Below, one piece after another: positions 39,715 through 49,925 of a stretch of DNA of 64,000 bases. The position numbers and the translations under genes are program-made. Origin of the DNA: Allantophomopsis cytisporea. Taxonomy: Eukaryota; Ascomycota; Leotiomycetes; Phacidiales; Phacidiaceae. The DNA lies in the NCBI GenBank assembly GCA_024752435.1, contig CP103038.1, forward strand, positions 62,001 to 126,000. Direction: 5' to 3'. Numbering within the stretch: the first letter of the stretch is position 1; every line of letters starts with the position of its first letter. The notes under the pieces were generated by a model. That model searched no databases and had not been told where the DNA came from. It saw only the letters and a program-made list of their open reading frames with translations.

Positions 39715-40767
39715 TTAGCTATCTTCTCCACCAATAAAATCATAAGGTTCTGTCTCACCTGTAATATCACTAGAATCTTGTTTGAACATTTTAGATGGTT
39801 GACTACTAGACTCGCCATCCTCTTCAAACTTTCTTTTGTTAGTAAAAGAAGAAGATGAACCATTAGTATCATCTACACTATTAGCAGCTGCTGATTCTAT
39901 ATCTGAAGAAGTTCCTGTTCCTATACCTGGAGCAATTACTGCTCCTGAATCAACACCATCAGTAGGAGCTGTACCACTATTTGGTCTGTCGGAAACACCA
40001 TCTACACTGTCACTATTTTCACGGTCACTAGCTTCAGAAGTAGTACCGTTATATACAGATTCCATTCTATTATCAAGCCTACCTTCATCTATTCGACTCT
40101 GTAGTTCCTCACGTAATTCTTGATGACGATTATTTCAAAGGTCATGAAGGTTTTCATTACCTCCTATACCACTCCTCTCAGGATGACGCACTATATCATC
40201 TGTATCTCTTATATATCTAATAAGTTGATCGTCTGGAAGATCACTAGCAGGGTACTCAGCCATAGCGTCAGCTCCTTCATCAAAGAATGAACGGTTGGAA
40301 TCCGTTTCATATCCAGACACATCACTACTAGAACGAGGGGAATTTGAACGAGAAGAATTGTCGTCTAAAACTTCTTCTGAAGAGTTATTACCGTTATCAG
40401 GGTTATTATCGTTCAAGTTATAAGAGTTAGAGTTATTACTGTTAGAATTATCCCCGTCTGAGTTATCTTGGTTAGAGTTATTAGCATTAGAGCTATTAAA
40501 TGCAAAGGGTAAAATATCACGTATATTAGGTAGATTATTGTTATTATCGTTATTAGACGCTAATTTATAATTAGTCGTTGAAAAGGGTTTTACAAAAAGA
40601 AAATTTACGCTATAAAAAGTATAAGTGGTTCTTATACCTGTGTTAAATTTTCTTCCTCTTAGAGAAGAGGAAGAAAAAGATCTGCTTTGCACCAAATTAG
40701 CTGCATTGGGACTACTATATCCATTCTCTGAAGAGAGATAGTTTATTAATTTTATTGTTTTTATCAT
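39715..40767 (-). CDS. orf350, acidic low-complexity ORF with presequence-like N-terminus
   Basis: 350 residues from ATG 40767, one TGA Trp. N-terminus MIKTIKLINYLSSENGYSS, then NLVQSRSFSSSSLRGRKF, the shared accessory module. Then a long Asn/Ser/Asp-rich region (NSSNANNSNQDNSDGDNSNS and similar), an acidic part (SDLPDDQLIRYIRDTDD, RHQELREELQSRIDEGRLD) and a Ser/Asp-rich end (SSSSFTNKRKFEEDGESSSQ, ETEPYDFIGGEDS). Mostly disordered; no domain recognised. RKFEEDGESS resembles a basic patch next to acid. The frame is intact for more than 1 kb in spite of repetitive sequence, which favours a real gene. Confidence 0.6.
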
Positions 40768-41140
40768 ATTTTTTATTTTTATATTGGTGGACGTACGCCT
40801 TGTCCATGAACGTTACTGTTTTCCTAAGTAGCGATATCCGTGGTTGCAGAGGCAACATCTCTGGTCATCCGGCATCATCAGGTCTTTCGGCTACCCATCC
40901 TCCGGCCTTTTCTTCTTCGGAGAGGGACTCAGCTTGAGAGATTAAAAAAAATATAAGCTAAATAACTTTATTGAGAGAAAATAAAACAAAATAGAAGGCC
41001 AATACTTTTATTTTTCTCCTATTAAAAGGATTAAAATTAAATTTCGGTTCTCTACTAATCCCCAGCTAATTTTACCAACTACGTTCAATTAAAGCCGCTG
41101 GGGAATATACCGGAGCCGTTTAAACCCAACTAACCAGCTA

Positions 41141-41207
41141 AATTATTAAGTAACAGCTAAACTATTAAGTAACAGCTAAAGTATTAAGTAACAGCTAAAG
41201 TATTAAC
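41141..41207. repeat. Short tandem repeat
   Basis: About three and a half copies of a roughly 20-nt unit, AGCTAAA(C/G)TATTAAGTAAC, with single-base variation. Confidence 0.75.
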
Positions 41208-41454
41208 TAACTGCCCATAACACGACTTCTTTATAAACTATAACAGCTCAATACCTAGAACTTCTAGTTCTAGTATTATTCCGAATTAAAACCAAACAAA
41301 CCAACAAAAAAAAATGCCCCATCGTATTATTTGTCAAGCGAGCTACTATCTTCTTTATTTGTATAAGATATGACTTGAACACCAAACCTATCTTGCTTTG
41401 CAAGAAAAAAAAAGACTAATGCTAATAAAAGAAGGAGATAAAGAAACCATAAAA

Positions 41455-41545
41455 TATATTAAAACAAAATAATATTTGAAGGTATTATCTCAAAACTGTA
41501 TAATATACAAGTAATAAATATAAAGGCAATAATAAGAATATGCTT
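41455..41545 (-). pseudogene. nad1: Duplicate of the nad1 3' end
   Basis: Matches nad1 exon 3 end at 3315-3400: TATTTGAAGGTATTATCTCA, AAACT-TATAATATACAA and AAAGGCAATAA are all shared in order. Truncated and diverged, so not functional. Confidence 0.8.
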
Positions 41546-42866
41546 AAATTTTGGGCAAAAAAGAACCTTACTATGCATCTAAAAATAAAGAGCCTTTAAA
41601 CAAAATTTTTTATTCTTCTACCCATTTTCGCAAAATAATTACGGATCTAAAACAAACTTATTAAATTAGCAAGCTTGATTAGGTTACTATTAGTAAAAAG
41701 CTATTGTGATGGTTACCCTTCTCACGGATTATTCTACCGGGGCTCTCTGTTATTCCTTTGATCCAAGAGGTCACCCTGTGTGTGGGACGGAAGGGAGCTG
41801 CTCTCCGTTTCTTCAGGGCTAGGTCGAATCTCTTCGCCTGTTCGTGAGGATATCGTTCGGATTTTTACATAGTAAACGTCTTAACTTTTCCCCCTGTGTT
41901 CTTTTCCCTTACTGTAAGTAAAGGAAAAGATAAAAAAGAAGGGAAAAGATTAAACTCTCACCGTTTTTCTGTACTCCTCCACTCTATAAAAATTCTATGA
42001 TTGTAGGCTACGAGATGACGGCGCTGGGACTTTTAGGCTGTCTTCTTCGGTTATTGGATCGTCTCCGGATCAGCCTATAGCATCATGGTTGCAGGAGACC
42101 CACTTAACCTTTTATGGAAGTGCCTACCATCATCGGCCAGTATTGCCTCCGGAGTTATCTCAACGTGAGGGGCCCCTCTCTTGAGGATTGGACTTTTCAG
42201 ACTTATATCGGGGGCTAATCGTTTTACTCTGTTTTTCCTACCATCACTCATCGCTCATGATTTACCCCTACTTTTTTTTCGGGGTTCGAAGGTAATAGGC
42301 CTTCGGAATTTAGACCAATTTAGTTTGGACTAAAAAAAAGAAAAAAAAAAGAGGATAGACGTATTCTACCCTCTAAGCCAAAATGAAAAGAAAACCCATT
42401 TATAAAAATTTCATTTTCTCTTCATAGGTAGAAATATTTAAAGAAGATAATGGTATTACCAGATGATAGCTACACAGGAAGAGGCTAAAAAGATAGTCTA
42501 TTCTCTTATAGGACGCCATTACTCTAATACTTCACCAAATATTCTTTGAATATGAGCAGATAAATTACATGAGAACTGATCCGAGCTTACCTTGTTATAA
42601 ACTTAATAAGATATAGTACTTATATTATGATCCATCCTGAACTCGAGCTAGGGTACATACATTCAAACTATCTTACTCTACCTTTAAGCTATTGTGATCT
42701 ATTTAATACTTTTTAGAATTATTCTAAAAAGTATTAAATACGGTAAAAACCCTTAATTTTTTTTGATAAGGCATAATTTGTAATTACACCTGTATCTAAA
42801 GTAACTATATTTCTACTTAAAGTAAAAAGAAAACCTTTATTTAAAAAGTCATGAACTTGAAAAAGG

Positions 42867-43712
42867 TTATTTTGGTATATCAAGAATTTCATTATAAAAG
42901 TTAGGAGTTAAACGCTTAATATTCGCATTGTGTTGATTTATAACTTCTACACAAGTATTATACTCCGACATAGTCATTCTGTAACGAAATCTACTAATCT
43001 CATGTCAAGCTTGTATGGCATCTTTACGTTCTATTAATGTACTTTCACTGTGTCCAGGATTAACCCCTCTAGCCTTACACTCCTCCATATAAATAAGACC
43101 TTTATATAATGTAACTAACTCCCTTAAACTTTCTCTAGTAGTAATACTTTTGGCAGATTTGTTAAGGTAATCCTCGCTAGATGTAGCTAAAATGTTTTCG
43201 GTTCTATCTAAGTTTCTTTTTCAACAACTTATAAGAGTTTGACCTTCTGCATCTACAGAATAATTAAGATTATTCTCATTAGCACTAGGTACAGATCAAC
43301 CTGCCATAGAAGCCGGAGCAGAAGAAGATGACGAAGGACGAGTAGGAGAGGATGAACCTGGAGAAGAAGATGAGAAAGTAGCCGGAGCAGAAGAAGAGGA
43401 GGAAGGACGAGGTGTAGAGGGGGGAGAAGGGGAAGGTATAAGTGAATCTCCTGATTGACTAGCCAATAAAGGTTTATGTAATAAATCATATAGACTCAAG
43501 TTTAAGTCTATATTATAGCACTCAAATAATCCTTCCACTAAACCTAAAATACTTAATTTGAATATCAACCCTGTAAACCCCAATATAAGCCCTTGGCTTA
43601 AATCTCAGGAATTTGTAAAACCACCATAGATATAATATTTAATTAATAAAACTAAAACTAAAGTAATAAAACTTGAAAGAAGTTTAGCCAATGTAAGATG
43701 TTTTACTATCAT
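42867..43712 (-). CDS. orf281, membrane protein with Pro/Ser-rich linker, behind a cox1 leader copy
   Basis: 281 residues from ATG 43712 (MIVKHLTLAKLL); the frame is open further upstream into the leader. Order: one or two membrane segments (SSFITLVLVLLIKYYIYGG, then GLIFKLSILGLVEGLF), LYDLLHKPLLASQSGD, a Pro/Ser-rich linker with a repeated SSSSSAPA unit, then a charged C-terminal domain (LATSSEDYLNKSAKSITTRE, GLIYMEECKARGVNPGHSES, IERKDAIQAW). The ORF at 46814-47500 is a paralogue. TGA encodes three Trp. The upstream 118 nt copy the cox1 leader, so transcription and translation signals may be borrowed from cox1. Function unknown. Confidence 0.62.
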
Positions 43713-43770
43713 ACCAAATAAATCTGAAATTTTTTTTCTACAAAATAAAATATGAAAGGATTTTTTTAAC

Positions 43771-43887
43771 CTGTGCTTTCTATTTAGTACACTTTACTAA
43801 TAGCACAGGTTTGTATATTATTAATATATAAAAACTTAAATGACAAAAAAACTATCATTTAAGGCCTAAACAGACTAACTACTTAGA
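43771..43887 (-). repeat. Copy of the cox1 5' leader
   Basis: Near-identical to 24195-24312 (differences: CAGAAAAAA against CAAAAAAA, AAGGA against AAGGC). Ends about 60 nt before the ATG of orf281. Confidence 0.88.
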
Positions 43888-44145
43888 AATGTATATAACA
43901 CAGTAATACCCTTTCCCACTTTTAATATATCCTAACCTTTACAGGGTTAGTATATCCCTAACATTTTACAGAGTTAGGGACATCCATCCACCCATCCATC
44001 ACTATATATTTACAGGTAAAACCTAGTAAAACGCCTTTACATTTCAATCGACTCAACTTTTTTTTATAAGACATTTCAATGCGAAGCAAGTTCTTTTCCC
44101 AAATCCTCCAATCATAGCTGATGATCGAGATTAAAATGGGAAAAG

Positions 44146-45720
44146 CTAACTTTTCCCATCTGTATTAGCTTTACGCTGTATTCTTAATACTTTACCTTTA
44201 AATTCAAAAGTTATGCCTTCAATCAATCAACGAGAAACAGTAGGTGTACTAACTTCTAAGAAACTCGCACAATCTGTTTGAGTAGTAAATGAATTAAACA
44301 ATACTCCGGCAACTTCATCGTACAATTCCACACCACCAGAATTAGGTAGATAAGTACCTGTAGATAATATTAAGGTACGACCATCTGCTTGGACTGCATA
44401 ATTAGAAGGAGAATTTAATAAACTCTGTATTCTAAGATTAAAGGCTTTACTATCTCCCTTATTCCCCAAGTTTTCCCCCTGCATTATTTTCCCAGCTATG
44501 TTGGGTAAATATGGAAAACTTGGGGAATAAGAAAGCATATATTTAGCTTTATTAGTAGACAAACGACCATTATTCATACTTTGAGCCATTAGAGGTATTA
44601 GCAATTGTCCTTCTTGAGTAAAATGTTGACCATTTATTCTAAGACGTAACACCAAAACTCAGTCTCGGTAATCTAATCTTTTTTTGCTTAGGAAAGTTAA
44701 ACTATCAAAAAAAGGGAGAAGTACATTTTTGATAAAATTAGTATCTGTGATATCTAACTTTACAAAAGCTTTCTGATTTATACTCGCATTGGCCGAAGGT
44801 TGAATAACATAAAGTGCTACTAGATTAGATTTTGAACGAACTACATGATTACCTGGTAATGACAACAAGTATTGTTGAATGGCTTCCATAAGAGTTAATT
44901 CACTGACGGCTTGCGCAAGACCAAATATTAGCGTAGATCCACGTGTACGTACATTAAAAGAACCATCCCCTTCTACAAAACCAAGTAATCAGTAAGGAGT
45001 TATTTCAATTTTGTGACTTTTGGGCATTATAAATTTGACTCTTCTTTTATTCATCCTACTTCTAATACCTAATAACTCATTTTTAATTTTAAACAGTAGA
45101 CTCGCACTATCTACCCCCTCCACTTTAGAATACGATCTACATTTGTGGTAAATTTCATATGCTTGTTTAAAAGCTAAGTAATTCAAGTATTTACTAGTAT
45201 TAAGGGGATACTTAGTCAAAACACCGAAAAGTATTAGTAGTTCGGCTTTTGACCCCATAATAAGTGTAGCTTTGTCACCTCTAACATTAACATTAGCCAA
45301 ATTTAAACGTTTTTGTAAGGCTGTAAGCAATGGAGCTTCATCTCTATGCAGTGCTATACAAAGTTCAAAAGTACAGGCAGTAGCGGTAGCTTTACGGTAG
45401 GCAAATGAAAAACAACCTTCTGCATCCGTAAATCCAGAAAACCATGAATAAAATTCACTATCCAATAGATTGTTTATACTTAAGGGTGCTAATAAGATAT
45501 CTACTGTACTATCTATATCTAGATGTGTGTATTGTTGTCTATTATTACCCGCGAAGATACCGCTTAAAGAAAACAGATAATTTCTAACCCTACTTATATC
45601 ATCTAGCCTAACCTTTAAGCCAGTAATAAAACGCAGCAAAGAAGCAGCGTAAGCAGAAATATAAGAGATAGTGTTGTTATTAGACGTATAAGTCGATTTA
45701 TTTGATTTTTGTATTATCAT
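44146..45720 (-). CDS. Free-standing LAGLIDADG endonuclease
   Basis: 524 residues from ATG 45720 to TAG 44146, with three TGA Trp. Motif 1 [14 protein letters not shown] at about 45440; motif 2 WLLGFVEGDGSFNV at about 44990. Landmarks RDEAPLLTALQKRLNLANV, LTKYPLNTSKYLNYLAF, RLRINGQHFTQEGQLLIPLM. No core gene exon flanks it and no intron core was found beside it, so it is intergenic. A hairpin (TTCCCCAAGTTTTCC...) at 44465-44525 is read in frame. The tail LYDEVAGVLFNSFTTQTDCAS and VSTPTVSRWLIEG has a helix-turn-helix look. Its LYDEVAGV segment reappears as the start of the ORF at 46814-47500. Preceded by a leader repeat (45737-45840). Confidence 0.82.
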
Positions 45721-45736
45721 CCATTATTAGTTGTAT

Positions 45737-45840
45737 AAAGCTTGCGTTTCGTGCTTGCCACGCCCTTGTTTTATTATACCCCTGGGAACCTAAGGTTGGG
45801 TGAAGTTCCTTACAATCTGTATAGGTTATGGGGGAACTCT
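45737..45840 (-). repeat. Accessory-ORF leader repeat, copy 3
   Basis: CGTTTCGTGCTTGCCACGCC, CCTGGGAACC and TATAGGTTATGGGG blocks in the same order as at 38622-38730, and again immediately upstream of an ORF start (45720). Confidence 0.7.
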
Positions 45841-46495
45841 ATTTATTAATCCTAATAATCGGCTGACCAGTCTCCCGGTAATCCTAGCAGATGAGGGGAA
45901 TTACTCGCACCGCAACCCTGAGTAATCCTCGACCTTCCATTTCAAGTACCGTCTATAAGTGATTACAGAAAATATCTTCTCTATAATAGGCTCATATAAA
46001 AAGGTTAAATTATTATTAATATTATAATACATAAAAATATTATTATTAAAATAAAATAAACCCTGTATAGCTAAAAATCAATATTCCTCTAGAGGAATAT
46101 TTTAAATAGGTTTATTACTCCTTCATATTAAACTTGTAGAGATTACTGGTTTTGTTTTGGGCTCTAGGTTATCCCTTTAATCCAAGGGGGTCTCGTCTTT
46201 ATAACACTCAATATCAAAGGTGTAAATCTTAGTATTACGTATCAAGTCCATACTACTCTCACTTAATTTTTAGAGGTAATTGTAGACTCTGTATATAAGA
46301 CAATATTACGTACATTATCCTTAAACCCGTTATATTTATTATATTTTCTAACCAAAACCATTATGGTTTTTTATAACCGTACTATTCTAACTAAAAGTGT
46401 TTATCTTAAATATCCATTCATTTGTATTAACTAATCACCTAAAAAAAAAAGACCGTGTTGGCCATAATTAAATATAAGACAATACTAGCTAATAA
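45841..46495. other. Spacer
   Basis: No gene. Contains a stretch near 46160-46200 (CTCTAGGTTATCCCTTTAAT) that resembles part of the GC-rich island at 41740-41770. Confidence 0.5.
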
Positions 46496-46567
46496 TACTC
46501 CATCCAAGATTCGAACTTAGATTCAGATATTAAAGATATCTTGCTCTACCATTAAGCTAATGTGAGT
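46496..46567 (-). tRNA. tRNA-Arg-derived copy, anticodon TTT, probably inactive
   Basis: Clearly related to trnR at 24936-25006 (same D-arm TAGCTTAATGG-AGAGCAAGATA). The anticodon loop is TCTTTAA: position 33 would be C and the anticodon TTT (Lys) instead of TCT (Arg). Acceptor pairing is poor (about 4 of 7) and one T-stem pair is lost, so it is most likely a pseudo-tRNA. Confidence 0.55.
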
Positions 46568-46813
46568 TTATGGCAAACCCAGATATTAGAAATATATGGA
46601 TTTGCCATATCTTGTCTATTAAACCATAAATTAAAATATTTTGGTTTAAAGAATACCAAAGCTATTCTTTTATACAGTGAAGCTCTAAAGAAGAAATAGG
46701 GCTTTAATGTCACAGCAATAAAAAAGAGAGTTTTATACCTTTTTTTCTTGATTACAAAAAAAAAAGAAAAGGTTAATTAGGTATAGCAAGAATTTCATTC
46801 TAAAATTGAGGAA

Positions 46814-47500
46814 TTAAACTATAACATTCACATTATCTGTCTGTATATTTCATACACAATAGTCATAATTAGACATACTCATAGTGGAACGAGATCTATC
46901 TAGCTTAATTCAAGATAGTACCGCATCTCTACGTTGCAGTATTGTAGATTGAGTGTGTCCAGGGTCAAATCCTCGAGCCCTACACTCCTCAAGATAAATA
47001 AGACCTTTATTAAATATTATCTCCTCCATAAGACGTACCCTATTAGTAACGCTATCTAGAGATCGATTAAGGTATCTTTCCCTAGATGTGGCTAACTGAT
47101 ATTCATGATGCTCTAAGTTAACCTTTCACTTACTGATAAAAGTGTTACCTTGTCTATCTACTCTAGAATTAACCTCATCATTGGGACTAAATATAAGGCC
47201 ACCTGGGAGAGTAGCGGGAGGAGAAGACCATGAAGGGGGAACAGGAGAGGGTGGACTTGGGCAATATGATGAGATAGCAGCCGAACCACCTGAAGAAAAA
47301 GAGGAAGGACGTGGAGAGGAGGGAGATGGTAAATCTAAATTTGGAGATTGCTCAGCCAATAAAGGTTTACGTAATAATTCATAGAGACTCCAGGGTTCTA
47401 GATTAAAATCTTCAAATATTCCTTCCACTAAACCTAAAATACCTAATCTGAATACCAAAGCAGTAAACCATACTCCGGGAACTTCATCGTACAATCCCAC
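46814..47500 (-). CDS. orf228, paralogue of orf281, no ATG
   Basis: Open for 229 codons, first possible start GTG 47500 (a TAA lies just upstream). Begins GLYDEVPGVWFTALVFRLGI, where LYDEVPGV matches the end of the nearby LAGLIDADG ORF at both protein and DNA level, then LGLVEGIFEDFNLEPWSLYE, LLRKPLLAEQSP, a Pro/Ser linker and the C-terminal domain (YQLATSRERYLNRSLDS, LIYLEECRARGFDPGHTQS), all in the order of orf281. So it looks like a copy of orf281 recombined into another ORF at its 5' end. Whether it is translated is doubtful. Confidence 0.5.
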
Positions 47501-47582
47501 ACTCTCTTATTTCCCCCAGCGTAGCTGGGGGTATATGTGGGATGAAAAAAGGAGGGGGTACTTCTTCAGAAGTAGCTGGTAC

Positions 47583-49895
47583 TTAGGAAGCAGCAGCTAT
47601 TTCTTCAGAAGCAGCTGGTACTTCTGAAGCAGCAGGTATTTCAGTTATTTTATTAGCTAATTCCTTATGAACCTCCTTGATTACAGCCGTTATTACATTG
47701 ACGATATGTTTTATATCATCTTCTGTGACGATGTATGGAGGTGAAATAATAATATGGTCTCCACGGACACCATCTGCGCTACCAGTACCAGGATAGACTG
47801 TCATATTAAATTTGGGTGATATAGACAAGGCTGATATTTTTTGAGCTACACCTAGTTGAGGGTCAAAAGGTTCTTTAGTAATTTTATCTTTAACAAATTC
47901 TATTCCCCAGAAAAGACCCCGTCCTCTAATATCACCAACATTAGGGTGATCGCTCAGCGCAGCTTTCAGACATTTTTCCAAATACGCACCCTGTTTGGAG
48001 ACATTTTCCAATAAATTATTTTCTCTAATAATTTGTTGAACTTGTAATGCAGCAGCGGCTTGTACAGGCATTGCTTGGTAGGTTTGTCCGTGAATGAATT
48101 CACCACCACCTTCTTTCAAGGTATTGATAATTTTTTCTGAAGCTAACACAGCCCCTATTGGTTGGTATCCCCCACCCAAACCTTTAGCAGTTATTTGGAT
48201 GTCAGGTACAACACCCTCTCCCTGTCAAGCATGTAAAGTACCAGTCCGACCCATTCCACACATGACTTCGTCTAGAATAAACAAAGCTCCATGTTTATCG
48301 CATACATCTTTCATAGCTTTGAGATAACCTGGAACACTTGGAACACACCCAAGAGCGGCACCGACAACTGGCTCAGCAATGAAACCGATCACCGTTTCCG
48401 GCCCTAACTCTTGGAATTTAGCCTCAAGTTCCGCAGCTTTACGAGCAACGAAGGCAATATCGGTTTCACCTTCTAACTGTTGACGGTAAGCATTACATGA
48501 AGATATGTGGTGAACATTTTTCATTAGGAATGCTGTGTAAGGTGCTCTACGGGCAATATGTCCTGAGATACCCAAAGCACCGATCGTGTTCCCATGATAA
48601 GAACCTTCTCGAGCTATGAAATTAACACGAGGACTTTGCTTATCACCTTCATAAAAATATTGACGCGATAACTTTATAGCAGCTTCCATTGCTTCAGATC
48701 CCGATCCGGTCAAGTACACTCTAGCCATTAGGCCATTAGTACCATCTATTAGCTCTTTACACAATGCCTCGGAAACAGGATTACTTCAGAAAGTAGATGC
48801 CACGTAAGGAGTACCTGTATTTAATAACTCATTAATAGCACTAATAACTTTTTCGTTACCATAACCCAGACAAGCTACAGCAGCTCCAGAAGATGCATCT
48901 AATATGATTCTACCATCTTGGGTGAAAAGATGAAGGCCATAACCACCAATTATCGTAGGGTACACTTTCTTTAAATGACGCCCAAGGGATACTGATGTAG
49001 TCATATTATCGGAGTTGCTATAAATACTGCTAATAATTCCTAGATTATTGTTTTTATTATTGCTATCTATATTATTAGTATCCTTATTATTTATTATATT
49101 AGATATACTAAGATCCCGTATTAATTTACTTATATAATATACATCCAATTGTCTAATGACATACGGTTTAATACAATAATCGAAAACAACAAAAGAAGTA
49201 AATAAAAATAGTAAATTTGATTTACTATAGTTCATTTTACTTATACTATAATCCGGATAATTAAACACAAAAGGTGATAATTGTGTTTCTTTAATGCATT
49301 TAACTGTTTGAGAAAAAAGATGCATTAAATATAGACTAGGAAAAATTAAGGTTAACCGAGTATATAATTGCACACATCATCTATACTCTAAACTACTTAA
49401 GTCGCTATAGTTTAAGAATACCGAAAATAGTATAGAATTAATTAAAATAAAGATAATCATAAAACTAAGAAGTTTACCTATAGTAACTAATATAGCTTTT
49501 TTATTTTCTAGTATTATTTTTAATTTATTAGGACTTTTTAATCATTTAACCATAAATTTATAGATTAAGGCAAAATTATTTTGTTTATTATTAGGAGTAA
49601 GCAATAAAACAGAAAAACCTGTAATTGAAGCTAAGCCAAAAATTAAACAAAATAAACTTATAACATCTGCATTTGACAATTTAAATAATATCAAAGCCGC
49701 GGGTAAATAAAAACAAATAACTATAATAAAAATAAATAAACCTAATATAGTATCCCCATATTTATTAATTAATTTATGTAAATAACCTGAAATAAGATTA
49801 GCCAAGGAAAAATCTTTAGCAGTTAAGGCCAAAAGATTACTTTCTAGCGGTTTAAGAATCCCGCGGGGTAAGACAGACCCGGGGGTCGTCTCCAA
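47583..49895 (-). CDS. Class III PLP-dependent aminotransferase with membrane N-terminal extension
   Basis: Transfers amino groups using pyridoxal phosphate. From the internal ATG 49004 the domain is 473 residues, the usual size. Visible: GSGSEAMEAAIKLSRQYF (phosphate loop, residues 100-117), REGSYHGNTIGAL, ILDEVMCGMGRTG with D245 for the pyridine nitrogen, and ITAKGLGGGYQPIGAV with PLP lysine K274; then GQTYQAMPVQAAAAL and GRGLFWGIEF. Best family guess: omega-amino acid or unknown-substrate class III enzymes common in fungal nuclei. Two Trp in the domain are TGA (48786-48788, 48225-48227), so it can be read whole only by mitochondrial ribosomes. The same frame is open upstream to 49916 with membrane helices (LGLFIFIIVICFYLPAALIL, IGKLLSFMIIFILINSIL); first ATG 49553. 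It overlaps the end of nad5. GC content is higher than the flanks. Highly unusual for a mitogenome. Confidence 0.85.
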
Positions 49896-49925
49896 CGGGA
49901 GCGACCCTGGCTTTACCTACTAGAG
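49852..49925. repeat. GC cluster at the end of nad5
   Basis: GC-rich segment with partial inverted symmetry (GGGTCGTCTCC/GGAGCGACCC) at the 3' end of nad5. It supplies the new nad5 C-terminus and the first residues of the downstream frame. Confidence 0.7.

Larger units (their letters stand above)
40768..42866. other. Long spacer with nad1 fragment and GC-rich island
   Basis: No intact gene. 41100-41205 carries tandem copies of TAACAGCTAAA-TATTAAG (about 20 nt period). 41455-41545 duplicates the 3' end of nad1. 41690-42330 is a GC-rich island of unknown nature. 42690-42745 is an AT-rich palindrome around AATACTTTTTAGAATTATTC. Confidence 0.55.

Noticed and set aside
39836..40123. Plus-strand ORF of 95 codons
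   Set aside because: Antisense shadow of orf350, a by-product of Ser/Asp codon bias.
41690..42330. RNase P RNA, rRNA or group II intron
   Set aside because: A GAAAAGTCC stretch recalls RNase P CR-I, but no matching CR-V or P4 partner was found; no domain V hairpin; no rRNA landmark.
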